Origin: Rhodococcus sp. (in: high G+C Gram-positive bacteria)
Lineage (GTDB): Bacteria > Actinomycetota > Actinomycetes > Mycobacteriales > Mycobacteriaceae
DNA length: 19,856 nucleotides
Assembly (NCBI GenBank): GCA_012515885.1
Contig: JAAYXN010000007.1
Coordinates: 1 to 19,856, forward strand
Direction of reading: 5' to 3'
Part shown: one piece after another, positions 6,497-14,489 of the stretch
How positions within the stretch are numbered: position 1 is the first letter of the stretch
Layout of the letters: every line of letters starts with the position of its first letter
The notes under the pieces: model-generated
Seen by the model: only the letters and a program-made list of their open reading frames with translations
Databases searched by the model: none
What the model was told of the DNA's origin: nothing
Made by a program: the position numbers and the translations under genes

Positions 6497-6871
6497 TTAC
6501 GGCAGATCGCCTTCCTGCGGAGAACGCGGCTCGTGCGTTCCGTTTTCGGGATCGAGCTCATTGATCGCGGCAATGCCGTGCTCATGTTTCTGCTCGCGAT
6601 AGACCACGCGACCGACAGTGTGCGCGATCACCGGCGCCGTCACCAGTGTGAACAGGATCGCGAGCATCATCATCCAGATATCGATGCTGCCGCGCAGCTG
6701 CATGGTGGTGCCAGCGATGATCATGATGAGCCCGACAACCTGCGGCATGGTGGCCGCGTGCATGCGGCGCAACGTATCCGGGAAACGGACGATGCCAATC
6801 GCAGCGGTCAGCGCAATGAACGATCCCATCAGAATGAGTCCTGCAGACAGGACATCTAGCACAGTGCTCAT
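6497..6871 (-). CDS. mrpG: Mrp antiporter subunit G
   Basis: Last gene of the Mrp operon, encoding a 124-residue membrane subunit of the Na+(or K+)/H+ antiporter. Three membrane helices are apparent at about residues 7-27, 44-62 and 66-84. The family signature VRFPDTLRRMHAATM lies at 28-42, and a hydrophilic cytoplasmic tail follows from about 90. The ATG at 6871 overlaps the mrpF TGA in an ATGA junction, showing translational coupling. The gene converges on the YbdK-like ligase. A weak 5-bp inverted repeat (CTGCC at 6483-6487 with GGCAG at 6501-6505) overlaps its 3' end and is not a convincing terminator. Confidence 0.95.
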   Translation of the reverse strand: MSTVLDVLSAGLILMGSFIALTAAIGIVRFPDTLRRMHAATMPQVVGLIMIIAGTTMQLRGSIDIWMMMLAILFTLVTAPVIAHTVGRVVYREQKHEHGIAAINELDPENGTHEPRSPQEGDLP

Positions 6872-7125
6872 TTGTCACTCACCCGGAATCGTGCGACGGA
6901 GACAGATGCGATGAAGCTGACCAGGGAGAGGGTGACCATGCCGGTCACCACCGTGGTGTTGCCGCTAAAGGCCGCCCACACTGCTAGACCGGCGATCAGC
7001 ATGCCGATCAAGCTGTCCATGGCGACAAGACGATCGAGTGAGTTGGGGCCGCGTAACAGCCGGTAGGACACCAGGATTGCCGCGATCAATAGGAATGTGG
7101 CCGCGACGCCGTAGACGATAATCAA
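6868..7125 (-). CDS. mrpF: Mrp antiporter subunit F
   Basis: Encodes an 85-residue membrane subunit with three helices (about 3-20, 36-54 and 58-77) and the family segment GPNSLDRLVAMDSL (26-39) with conserved Asp31 and Asp37. I chose TTG at 7125-7123. It overlaps the mrpE TGA as TTGA, GGAGGA lies six bases before it, and the protein then has normal family length. The frame extends to an ATG at 7170, but that would place 15 non-family residues inside mrpE. It also overlaps mrpG by four bases. Confidence 0.93.
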   Translation of the reverse strand: MIIVYGVAATFLLIAAILVSYRLLRGPNSLDRLVAMDSLIGMLIAGLAVWAAFSGNTTVVTGMVTLSLVSFIASVSVARFRVSDK

Positions 7126-7688
7126 GGCCGGTCCTCCGTCTCTGCTCCAGCGCCTGCCGGGGTGTGCCACGGGCTCGGCTTCCAGTCTGCATCCCGTTCA
7201 AAGGCATCAATGAACAGTGATTCCAAACGATTAGCCGTGTGGTAGAACTGGGCGATCGCTTTATCGGAGCCCACGTCGAGAACGTGAATGTAGGCCACCC
7301 GCTGCGACTGATCGAGTTCGATCACCATCGTGCCGGGAATGTTGTTCATGACGTCAACGCACAGGGTCAACACTAGGTCCGACTTGATGCGGAACTTGTG
7401 CCGCAGCACACCGGTAATGGGTGGCGGGCTGGGCCGCACCGCAAGCCACGACACCTGGAAACTCGACTGGGCCGTGTACATGACGACGACGGCGAGCAGT
7501 TTGAGCAGCGACAGGATGTGGACGCGGCCCTCAACGGGGACGTGCGGCAGGGGCAGTAGCACCATGATCGCCAACGCCACGACGAGCCCGGCTGCGATGT
7601 TGCCCGGGGTGAACGTGCCCCACAGGGCAACCCACAGCAGGGTGAGCCACGCGAGCGAGCCGAGTTGGACGATGCCGGAACGTGTCAT
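7122..7688 (-). CDS. mrpE: Mrp antiporter subunit E
   Basis: Encodes a 188-residue subunit with hydrophobic helices near residues 9-27, 29-48 and 58-76, then a cytoplasmic domain. That domain carries the family segments RIKSDLVLTLCVDVMNNIPGTMVIEL and YIHVLDVG in reduced form. The stretch after about residue 165 is polar and probably disordered. The ATG at 7688 overlaps the mrpD stop as ATGA, and the stop overlaps the mrpF TTG. The short subunits (E, F, G) are needed for complex stability or activity in studied Mrp systems, but their separate chemical roles are unclear. Confidence 0.94.
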   Translation of the reverse strand: MTRSGIVQLGSLAWLTLLWVALWGTFTPGNIAAGLVVALAIMVLLPLPHVPVEGRVHILSLLKLLAVVVMYTAQSSFQVSWLAVRPSPPPITGVLRHKFRIKSDLVLTLCVDVMNNIPGTMVIELDQSQRVAYIHVLDVGSDKAIAQFYHTANRLESLFIDAFERDADWKPSPWHTPAGAGAETEDRP

Positions 7689-9346
7689 CGTGGCGCCTCA
7701 CTTTCGCCGACGGCGGAGCCGTCATTTGGACCGCCGGTGCCGTCGTTCAAGCCTCCGAGCACCGAGTGGATGTAGACGGAGCGGTCTTGGAGGTCTGCTG
7801 CGGCGCGGTCGCTGATCTTGATGAGGGGGCCAGCGAAGATGGTCAGTGCGAGTCCGACGGCGACGAGGGCCACGGTTGGGATGAGCATCATCGGGGGGAT
7901 GCGTCCCACGTCGGCGCGGTCCTCGAATTGGATGTCGCGGGCGGACTCATCGAGCAGTGCGGAGGGGCTGACGTCGGCCAGTGCCCCTTCAGGGGCGTCG
8001 GCGCGGGCCCGCCAGAATGCTTTTGTCCATACTCGGGCGACGACGTAGAGCGTGAGTAGTGAGGTGATGGTGCCGCCTGCGACGAGTATCCAGGCCAGGA
8101 CGCTCGCGTCGGCGGCGCCCGCTTGCAGTAGCGCGACTTTGCCGATGAACCCCGAGAACGGTGGGATGCCGCCGAGGTTGAGGGCCGGGATGAGGAACAC
8201 CACCGCCAGGATCGGGCTGGCTGCGGCAAGCCCGCCAAGTCGGCGTAGCGATGCGGAACCGGCTTGTCGTTCGATGAGACCAACGACGAGGAACAGCGTC
8301 GTCTGCACCAAAATGTGGTGGGCCACGTAATAGATCGCGCCGGATAGCCCCGCCATGGTGGAGAGGGCGATCCCGAAAATCATGTAGCCGATATGACTGA
8401 CCAGTGTGAATGACAGCAGACGTTTGATGTCGGACTGGGCGATCGCGCCGAGGATGCCGACGATCATCGTCAACAAGCCCGCGATGAGCAGCACCGAATC
8501 CAGCTCGCCCTGAGGGAAAAGCAGGGTGTGTGCGCGGATGATCGCGTACACACCGACCTTGGTGAGCAAGCCCGCGAACACCGCGGTCACCGGTGCCGGT
8601 GCGGTCGGGTAGGAGTCGGGCAGCCACGCCGATAGCGGGAACACCGCAGCTTTAATGCCGAAGGCGACTAGCAGTACAGCGAAGATCGCGGTGCGCGTCC
8701 CAGCGGGAACGTCGTCCATGCGCAACGCCATGTCGGCAAGGTTGAGGGTGCCTGTCGCCGCGTACGCCAACGCGATACCGACGAGGAAGATCAGTGACGA
8801 GACCACCGACACCATCACGTAGGAGACACCGGCACGAACACGGTCGGCGCTGGCACCGATGGTCAACAGCACGAAGCTTGCGGCGAGCAGGATCTCGAAA
8901 CCAACGAACAGGTTGAACAGGTCGCCAGCGAGGAACGCGTTGGAGATACCTGCGGCCAACGCCAGATAGGTCGGTAGGAAGATCGACACCGGCTGCTCAT
9001 CGCTACCGTCGGAAATACCCTGGCCGATCGCGTATGCCATGACGGCGAGTAGCACGATCGACGACACCACCAGCATCAGGGCCGATAGTCGGTCGACCAC
9101 CAGGGTGATGCCGATCGGCGAATCCCACCCGCCCACTTGGACGGCGGTGGTGCCGTCCCGGTCAGCGAGGAACAGCAGCAGCAGCGAGACGACGACGAGC
9201 GCCGTCAACGCGGCGAGGGTGATCCATCGCTGCGCCCACGTGCGGCGGCCAAGCACCAGGGTGGCGGCAGCGGCGAGTAGCGGGATGAGGACGGGCAGCG
9301 GGGTCAGGGCTCCGACGATGTCGGGGGATATGAACGACAGTGTCAT
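7685..9346 (-). CDS. mrpD: Mrp antiporter subunit D (NuoN/NuoM-like proton channel)
   Basis: Encodes a 553-residue polytopic membrane protein of the proton-antiporter family shared with complex I subunits, with about 14 helices. Residues expected for the proton path are seen: Glu151 in LFNLFVGFEILLAASFVLL, Lys232 in AFGIKAAVFPLSAWLPDSYP and Lys263 in GLLTKVGVYAIIR. A long hydrophilic segment (about 435-475, including ADAPEGALADVSPSALLDES) and a Gly/Asp-rich C-terminal tail lie outside the core. It overlaps mrpC upstream and mrpE downstream by four bases each. With MrpA it is expected to form the ion-translocating pair of the complex. Confidence 0.96.
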   Translation of the reverse strand: MTLSFISPDIVGALTPLPVLIPLLAAAATLVLGRRTWAQRWITLAALTALVVVSLLLLFLADRDGTTAVQVGGWDSPIGITLVVDRLSALMLVVSSIVLLAVMAYAIGQGISDGSDEQPVSIFLPTYLALAAGISNAFLAGDLFNLFVGFEILLAASFVLLTIGASADRVRAGVSYVMVSVVSSLIFLVGIALAYAATGTLNLADMALRMDDVPAGTRTAIFAVLLVAFGIKAAVFPLSAWLPDSYPTAPAPVTAVFAGLLTKVGVYAIIRAHTLLFPQGELDSVLLIAGLLTMIVGILGAIAQSDIKRLLSFTLVSHIGYMIFGIALSTMAGLSGAIYYVAHHILVQTTLFLVVGLIERQAGSASLRRLGGLAAASPILAVVFLIPALNLGGIPPFSGFIGKVALLQAGAADASVLAWILVAGGTITSLLTLYVVARVWTKAFWRARADAPEGALADVSPSALLDESARDIQFEDRADVGRIPPMMLIPTVALVAVGLALTIFAGPLIKISDRAAADLQDRSVYIHSVLGGLNDGTGGPNDGSAVGESEAPR

Positions 9347-9924
9347 GGGTGCCGACCCTTTCCGCGCGAGCCGGGTTCATCGTCGGAGTCGTCGTCGAAG
9401 TCACCTTCGTGGAGGTCTTCGTAAACCTCAAGGTCTTCGAGGTTGAGGTTCTCCAGCTTCTCGATGGGAATGGGATTGCCGTCCTTGTCGAAGGCGTCAC
9501 CTTCAAATCGGGGTGCGCCGGTGATCGGGTCGTCGGAGCGGTCGCGGTCGGGTGCTTCTGCACGCGAACGCCGCTGGGCGACTTTGACGTCTTCGGGGTC
9601 GTTTTCGACGGTGTCCGCCGTGGTGATCTTGAACGACCGGTACGCCAGCGCCAGCACGAACGCGGCGATACCCATCGTGATGACGATGGCGGTCAGGATC
9701 ATCGCCTGGGCGAGTGGGTCTGCCATCGTTTCGTATCCGCCGTCACGGCCGATGATGGTCGGGTTACCCGCGCCGCCACCGGAGGTGAGGAGCAGCAGGT
9801 TGACGCCGTTGCCGAACAGGAGGAATCCCAACAGCATTCGGGTGATGGAGCGTTCGATCAGCAGGTAGACACCGGCTGAGATCAACACGCCGATCACGAT
9901 TAGTAGTCCGATATTGGCGCTCAT
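9343..9924 (-). CDS. mrpC: Mrp antiporter subunit C (NuoK-like) with long acidic tail
   Basis: Encodes a 193-residue membrane subunit. The first 97 residues form the NuoK-like core with three helices (about 3-22, 28-47 and 73-96), including LLGFLLFGNGVNLLLL and the conserved DPLAQAMILTAIVITMG. Residues 98-193 are a polar tail very rich in Asp and Glu (for example EKLENLNLEDLEVYEDLHEG at 155-174, then DFDDDSDDEPGS), almost doubling the usual family length of about 110-120. The tail is probably cytoplasmic and flexible; its role is unknown. ATGA overlaps join it to mrpA and mrpD. Confidence 0.95.
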   Translation of the reverse strand: MSANIGLLIVIGVLISAGVYLLIERSITRMLLGFLLFGNGVNLLLLTSGGGAGNPTIIGRDGGYETMADPLAQAMILTAIVITMGIAAFVLALAYRSFKITTADTVENDPEDVKVAQRRSRAEAPDRDRSDDPITGAPRFEGDAFDKDGNPIPIEKLENLNLEDLEVYEDLHEGDFDDDSDDEPGSRGKGRHP

Positions 9925-12749
9925 CGCTGATTCACCTCGATCTGTGCGTCGAGACGGGCGCCGAAACTTCGCAGCACGTCGAGGACCAGGCCGACGACGA
10001 TGAGGTACACACCGAGGTCGAAGAACAGGGCGGTGACGAGTTTGATGTCTCCGAAGATCGGCAGCGACATTTCGAACACCGCCGATGACAGCGCCGGTGC
10101 GCCGAGTAGCAGCGACGTCACAGCGGTGCCAGCGGCAAAGAAGAGGCCGAGGCCGAGGATCTTTCCGGCGTCGATCGGGACGGTTTCACCGAGCTCGTAG
10201 CGGCCACCGGCGAGGTAGCGCAGAACGAGCGCCAATCCGGCGGTGAGGCCGCCAGCGAAACCGCCGCCCGGTGCGTTGTGGCCGGCGAAGAAGAAGTAGA
10301 TCGACAGGGCCATGATTGTTGGGAACAGCACTCGCGTGGTGACTTCGAGGATCAGCGAGCGATGCCGCGGATCGATCAGGTCACCGCCGAGCAGCCACGC
10401 CGTATCCGAGAAGGACGAGTCCGAGCGGGACGCGGGAGCGTCGGAGACGCGCGGGGCGCTACCGAAGCGGCGGTTACGGAAGACCAGGGACGCGACACCG
10501 GTCGCGGCCACCAACAGCACCGAAATTTCACCGAGCGTGTCCCACGCGCGGATGTCGACGAGGATGACGTTGACGACGTTTTTGCCCTGCCCGATGTGAT
10601 AGGCCGCGTCGGGCAGGAGTTCCTGTACGGGCCGCGAATTGCGGGCGTTCATCGCGTAGGCGCCGATCACTGTGGTGAGCGTGCCGATCGACACGGCCAG
10701 CAGTGCGCGGGGAACCTTGAAGCCAATGGCATTGGATTCGTCGACTTCAGCGGGCAGCTTGCGCAGCACCAGCACGAAAATCACCAGGGTAAGCGTCTCG
10801 ACCAGGAACTGGGTGAGAGCCAAGTCCGGTGCACCGTGTAGGGCGAAGATGACGCCGCAGCCGTAACCGGTGAGGCCAACAAGCAGGACCGCGGCAAGAC
10901 GGTTGCGCAGCACTGCGGCAGCGACCGCCGCAGCCATCATCAGCGCACCAATCACCATCTGATACGGGGTGTCCCACGGCCGGAAATCGGGACGGGTGTG
11001 TGTCCCGAAGATCATGATGACCAGTGGAAGAGCCACCAGCGTCGCCAAAATGATGCTGATGGTCAGCGGCAGCGAACCACGCTGGGTGATACCGGTCAGG
11101 CGCATCGAAATCGAGTCCATGCCGCGCAGTGTCGCGTCGTACATGCGGTCGGCGTTACCCAGCGCGGACCGCTCAAACCGGACGCGGGCCATCCAGCGCA
11201 GCGCCAGATACAAGATGGTGCCGAGGGTGAAGATGACCAGCGTCAACACCAGCGCCGTGCTGACGCCGTGCCATAGCGCCAAGTGATAGTCAGCCTCGCC
11301 GCTCGGCGGAAACTCCTGCGTGTACGGCGTGAACAGCTTCTCCAGCTGCGGGGCAGCGAAACCGGTACCGAGGCTCGCGATGGCGAGCACGGCGGGCGAG
11401 AAGAGGAACAGTGCGCCGGGACGGTGCATGTTTTCGACGTGGTAGCTGGGCTCGGGGATGCCCTTGTCGCCGAACGCGCCGCGCACAAACCGCACGCTGT
11501 AGGCGAAAGTGATGATCGAGCCGATCACCACGACGGTGATCACGAGCGGGCCGGTTATGCCGGGAAGAACGTCCGTGTGCAGCAGCGAATCGAGGGCGGC
11601 TTCCTTGCCGACAAATCCGAGGAACGGCGGTAGGCCAGCCATGCTGGCCGCGGCCATCGTCGCGATCACCGCCAGGATCGGGGTGCGTCGACCCAAATGT
11701 GCGAGCTTGCGGATATCGCGTGTACCCGTGTTGTGGTCGATGACGCCGACCACCATAAACAGCGTGGCCTTAAACAGTGCGTGCGCGACCATCAGCGTCA
11801 TGCCGGCCAGTGCGGCGTCGCGGGTACCGAGACCGACGAACACCATCATGAAACCGAGCTGGCTGACGGTGCCGAACGCGAGAACCAATTTGAGGTCGAA
11901 CGCGCGCATTGCTCGCCAACCACCAAGAAGCATCGTCGCGAGACCGAGGACGATGATGGTGACCCGCCACGGCGCCGAGTCCGCGAACCCGGGGGCAAGC
12001 CGCGCCACCAGGTAGACACCAGCTTTGACCATCGCGGCAGCGTGCAGGTAACCGCTGACCGGGGTGGGTGCGGCCATCGCGCCGGGAAGCCAGAAGTGCA
12101 GGGGAACGATCGCGGACTTCGACAGCGCGCCGACAAGGACCAGCACAATCGCGACACCGGCGAGCCAGCCGGTGGGGGCGTCTGCGACCAGTTCGGAAAG
12201 GTTGTAGGTGCCGCTGATCTGGCCCAAGATGATGATGCCGACCAGCATCGCCAAACCACCCGCAGTGGTGACCAGCAGCGCCTGCGTCGCGGCGCGGCGC
12301 GAAGACGCGCGTTCGGCGTAGTGGCCGACAAGCAAGAACGACAGGACCGTCGTCAATTCCCAGAACGTGTACAGCACCAGCATGTTATCGCTGGTCACAA
12401 GGCCAAACATCGCGCCAGCGAAGGCCACCATTTCGGCGGCAAACAAGCCAAGTCGACGCTCGTCGTTCTCGAAATAGCGTGAGCAGTAAATCAGGATCAG
12501 CGTGCCAATACCCAGAACAAGCAGCGCCAAGATGCCCGACAGCGCGTCGAAGCGCATGTCGATGTCCATCGATAGCCCGGGTACCCACTCAATATTGAGG
12601 GTCTGTACGGTTCCCCATCGAGCAACAACCCACCCGAGGCTCGCCAGTGGAACAAGCGCCAACACTAGGAACGCGTTGCGTCCGAGTACGCGCACCAAAA
12701 GTGGAGCCAACAAGGCCGCCGCAGCATGGGCGAGCAATATCTCGAGCAA
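9921..12749 (-). CDS. mrpA: Mrp antiporter subunit A fused to B
   Basis: Encodes a 942-residue membrane protein, the largest Mrp subunit. The N-terminal two thirds is the NuoL-like antiporter module, with a conserved Glu near 131 (LYTFWELTTVLSFLLVGH) and Lys in LSKSAIVPLHFWLPGAM and AAMVKAGVYL. An MrpB domain makes up roughly the last 155 residues (from DLIDPRHRSLILEVTTRVLF, with GHNAPGGGFAGGL), so A and B are one polypeptide. I chose TTG at 12749-12747 because GGAG lies six bases upstream and the family N-terminus (LLEILLAHAAAALL) starts there. The frame reaches 12833, but the extra 28 residues are polar. A possible -10, TACCAT at 12866-12861 on the minus strand, would give a leader of about 105 bases. 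It is the first gene of the operon. Confidence 0.95.
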   Translation of the reverse strand: MLEILLAHAAAALLAPLLVRVLGRNAFLVLALVPLASLGWVVARWGTVQTLNIEWVPGLSMDIDMRFDALSGILALLVLGIGTLILIYCSRYFENDERRLGLFAAEMVAFAGAMFGLVTSDNMLVLYTFWELTTVLSFLLVGHYAERASSRRAATQALLVTTAGGLAMLVGIIILGQISGTYNLSELVADAPTGWLAGVAIVLVLVGALSKSAIVPLHFWLPGAMAAPTPVSGYLHAAAMVKAGVYLVARLAPGFADSAPWRVTIIVLGLATMLLGGWRAMRAFDLKLVLAFGTVSQLGFMMVFVGLGTRDAALAGMTLMVAHALFKATLFMVVGVIDHNTGTRDIRKLAHLGRRTPILAVIATMAAASMAGLPPFLGFVGKEAALDSLLHTDVLPGITGPLVITVVVIGSIITFAYSVRFVRGAFGDKGIPEPSYHVENMHRPGALFLFSPAVLAIASLGTGFAAPQLEKLFTPYTQEFPPSGEADYHLALWHGVSTALVLTLVIFTLGTILYLALRWMARVRFERSALGNADRMYDATLRGMDSISMRLTGITQRGSLPLTISIILATLVALPLVIMIFGTHTRPDFRPWDTPYQMVIGALMMAAAVAAAVLRNRLAAVLLVGLTGYGCGVIFALHGAPDLALTQFLVETLTLVIFVLVLRKLPAEVDESNAIGFKVPRALLAVSIGTLTTVIGAYAMNARNSRPVQELLPDAAYHIGQGKNVVNVILVDIRAWDTLGEISVLLVAATGVASLVFRNRRFGSAPRVSDAPASRSDSSFSDTAWLLGGDLIDPRHRSLILEVTTRVLFPTIMALSIYFFFAGHNAPGGGFAGGLTAGLALVLRYLAGGRYELGETVPIDAGKILGLGLFFAAGTAVTSLLLGAPALSSAVFEMSLPIFGDIKLVTALFFDLGVYLIVVGLVLDVLRSFGARLDAQIEVNQR

Positions 12750-12933
12750 GGAGCACTCCGTCGGGTAGATGGGCGGCGGGGTGTCGGAACCGGGCACGAG
12801 CCGAGTCGACTGCCCCTCCCCCCGGTGCCGCAATCGACCCGACGAGTGGGACTCGGGTACATGGTACTGGGTAGGGCCTTTGTGCCTGACGACCCACCGG
12901 AGTAAGGTGCCCCACTTCTATGGTGTATTCGCG

Positions 12934-12949
12934 CGCATGTTCACATGCG
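12934..12949. promoter_or_regulatory. 16-base palindrome upstream of the Mrp operon
   Basis: CGCATGT-TC-ACATGCG has perfect 7-base arms around two bases. It lies in the 226-base gap between the membrane-protein gene and mrpA, about 185 bases before the mrpA start. It may be an operator for the Mrp operon or a 3' hairpin of the upstream gene. No T-tract follows on either strand. Confidence 0.4.
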
Positions 12950-12952
12950 AGA

Positions 12953-12968
12953 GCCCGTCATAACGGGC
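12953..12968 (-). terminator. Weak hairpin after the 486-residue membrane-protein gene
   Basis: GCCCGT (12953-12958) and ACGGGC (12963-12968) form a 6-bp GC-rich stem with a 4-base loop, starting 7 bases past the TAG stop in the minus direction. There is no T-run, but the larger palindrome at 12934-12949 follows directly, so the two may act together as a terminator. Confidence 0.4.
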
Positions 12969-12975
12969 ACAGCCA

Positions 12976-14436
12976 CTACTGATTCGGTTCTGGATTGGGC
13001 GAGGGGTGCGCCGGATCCGCGTCGTTCTCATGCGCATCCGGTTCGATGGGGCTGCGGCGAGCAAGCCCGGCAGCACAGAACAGCACGACCGCCAAGAGCG
13101 ACGCGGCGCCGAGGTAGGTGCCCCACGAGTCGTCGAAGTGGGGGACGGCAATGAGGTCAGTGTCGGGTGCGTACCGGATCGCATCCGGGCCGGCGAGTGT
13201 GCGTGTCGAGACGGCGATCGCGGGGAACAGGAAAGCAATAAAAGGCAGACCCAGTCCGAGCGCCGTGGCTGAGGAAAACGGCGGAAGAGCCGCACCCATC
13301 GCGAAACCAGCACCGACCCCGAAGACAGCGAGACGCAGATACAGCAAGAACCCGCCGGTACCGAATTCCGGTGCGATCGCGGCGACAAGCGGAATCAGTG
13401 CGACAACCAGCAGACCCCACTCGGGACGATCCCAGCGTGCAGCGAAGGCGAGGCCGACAGCTGCTGCGAGCGTGATGACAAGGAGAACAAGACCGGTCGA
13501 TGCCTCCGCGAGGGGGTGCCGCAAATCCTGGAACATGATGGCTGCGGCCGCAGCGATACCCGTGGTGGCCAGAATGAGTCGGCCATTGGCGTAGCCGAGC
13601 GCCTTAGCCGCAACGATCACCACGATGCCGATCAGCAGCAGCGACACGAACACACTGACCCACGGTCCGATCCCGCCGCCGAAGGCATAGCCGTCCACCC
13701 ACGACGCCAACACCCGGTGCAGCACAGCGATACCGATCGCGACGGCGAGCGCAATGAGAAGTTCAGTGTTGTCATCACGCATCACCGACCCGTCTTCAGC
13801 GGTCGCCGCGTCAGAAGTATCGGGACCGGGGGTTTCGGTGGCGTGGTAGTGATGATGCAGGTGCGTGGTGCCGAGACCGGCACAGATCACACACAGAACG
13901 ACCGCTGCGATCAGCAACCACCACGGCGGTTCACCAGCAGCCGACGTCGTTTCCTGCAGCAGCCCGATCGATTCCGACGACCGCGCAGCCACACCCACCG
14001 ATGCGGTCGCAAACCCCATCAAGATTCCGAGGACGAGTGCGAGACGCGGAAGCAGTGACGCCAACGCCGCGATCGCACTACCTAACAGCACACCGGCCGC
14101 GACAGTTTTCACCGTGTTGGTGGCGATGAGGGCGTCGACGCTGCCGATGTCTTTCACGATCGCCACCGCGCCGCAGATCACCGCGACGGCGATGGCAGCG
14201 AGAACCCACGCCATCCGCCGCGTCCCGTAGCGCCCAAGAAGCCCCGCGACGGCAACAGCGACGACGACACCGACCGCGATGGCAACCGGCTGGCTGTCGA
14301 CCCAGCGATCAACCTCGCGTTCGGACGCCATGATGGCCCACGCGTGAGTGCGGGGATTAGTGAGCACAAAACTGGCGAGGCCACCAGAAGCCACGGCAGC
14401 AAGCGATGCGACGACCGAGCGCAGGTCCAGGTCCAT
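12976..14436 (-). CDS. Polytopic membrane protein of unknown function
   Basis: I do not recognise this 486-residue protein. About 14 hydrophobic helices are visible, the clearest at about residues 8-25, 50-68, 75-93, 109-128, 131-150, 172-190, 226-246, 257-280, 286-302, 313-332, 339-355, 361-384, 388-409 and 441-459. Loop 191-225 carries a His cluster (HLHHHYH, 192-198) followed by acidic residues, which could bind metal. A 30-residue loop (410-440) precedes the last helix, and the C-terminus is Pro/Asp/Glu-rich. No transporter signature or catalytic motif was seen. The ATG at 14436 has no ribosome site but a TACGGT -10 six bases upstream, suggesting a leaderless mRNA. It sits between the Mrp operon and a secreted hydrolase gene, all on the minus strand. 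Confidence 0.8.
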   Translation of the reverse strand: MDLDLRSVVASLAAVASGGLASFVLTNPRTHAWAIMASEREVDRWVDSQPVAIAVGVVVAVAVAGLLGRYGTRRMAWVLAAIAVAVICGAVAIVKDIGSVDALIATNTVKTVAAGVLLGSAIAALASLLPRLALVLGILMGFATASVGVAARSSESIGLLQETTSAAGEPPWWLLIAAVVLCVICAGLGTTHLHHHYHATETPGPDTSDAATAEDGSVMRDDNTELLIALAVAIGIAVLHRVLASWVDGYAFGGGIGPWVSVFVSLLLIGIVVIVAAKALGYANGRLILATTGIAAAAAIMFQDLRHPLAEASTGLVLLVITLAAAVGLAFAARWDRPEWGLLVVALIPLVAAIAPEFGTGGFLLYLRLAVFGVGAGFAMGAALPPFSSATALGLGLPFIAFLFPAIAVSTRTLAGPDAIRYAPDTDLIAVPHFDDSWGTYLGAASLLAVVLFCAAGLARRSPIEPDAHENDADPAHPSPNPEPNQ

Positions 14437-14442
14437 GCCCTA

Positions 14443-14448
14443 ACCGTA
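14443..14448 (-). promoter_or_regulatory. Putative leaderless promoter (-10) of the membrane-protein gene
   Basis: TACGGT on the minus strand fits TAnnnT and ends 6 bases before the ATG at 14436. That places the transcription start at the start codon, in line with the missing Shine-Dalgarno. Confidence 0.45.
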
Positions 14449-14489
14449 CCGATGCGCCGCGGCTGATAAACGAAAACGTCTACTAGTAG

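Noticed and set aside
11697..12482. Plus-strand open frame of 261 codons opposite mrpA
   Set aside because: It is antisense to the conserved MrpA core, and its polar, His/Asp/Arg-rich translation has no recognisable domain. Many similar frames occur opposite the Mrp genes.
12750..12833. Longer MrpA start at 12833
   Set aside because: It adds 28 polar residues unlike MrpA. TTG at 12749 has GGAG at proper spacing and begins the hydrophobic family N-terminus.
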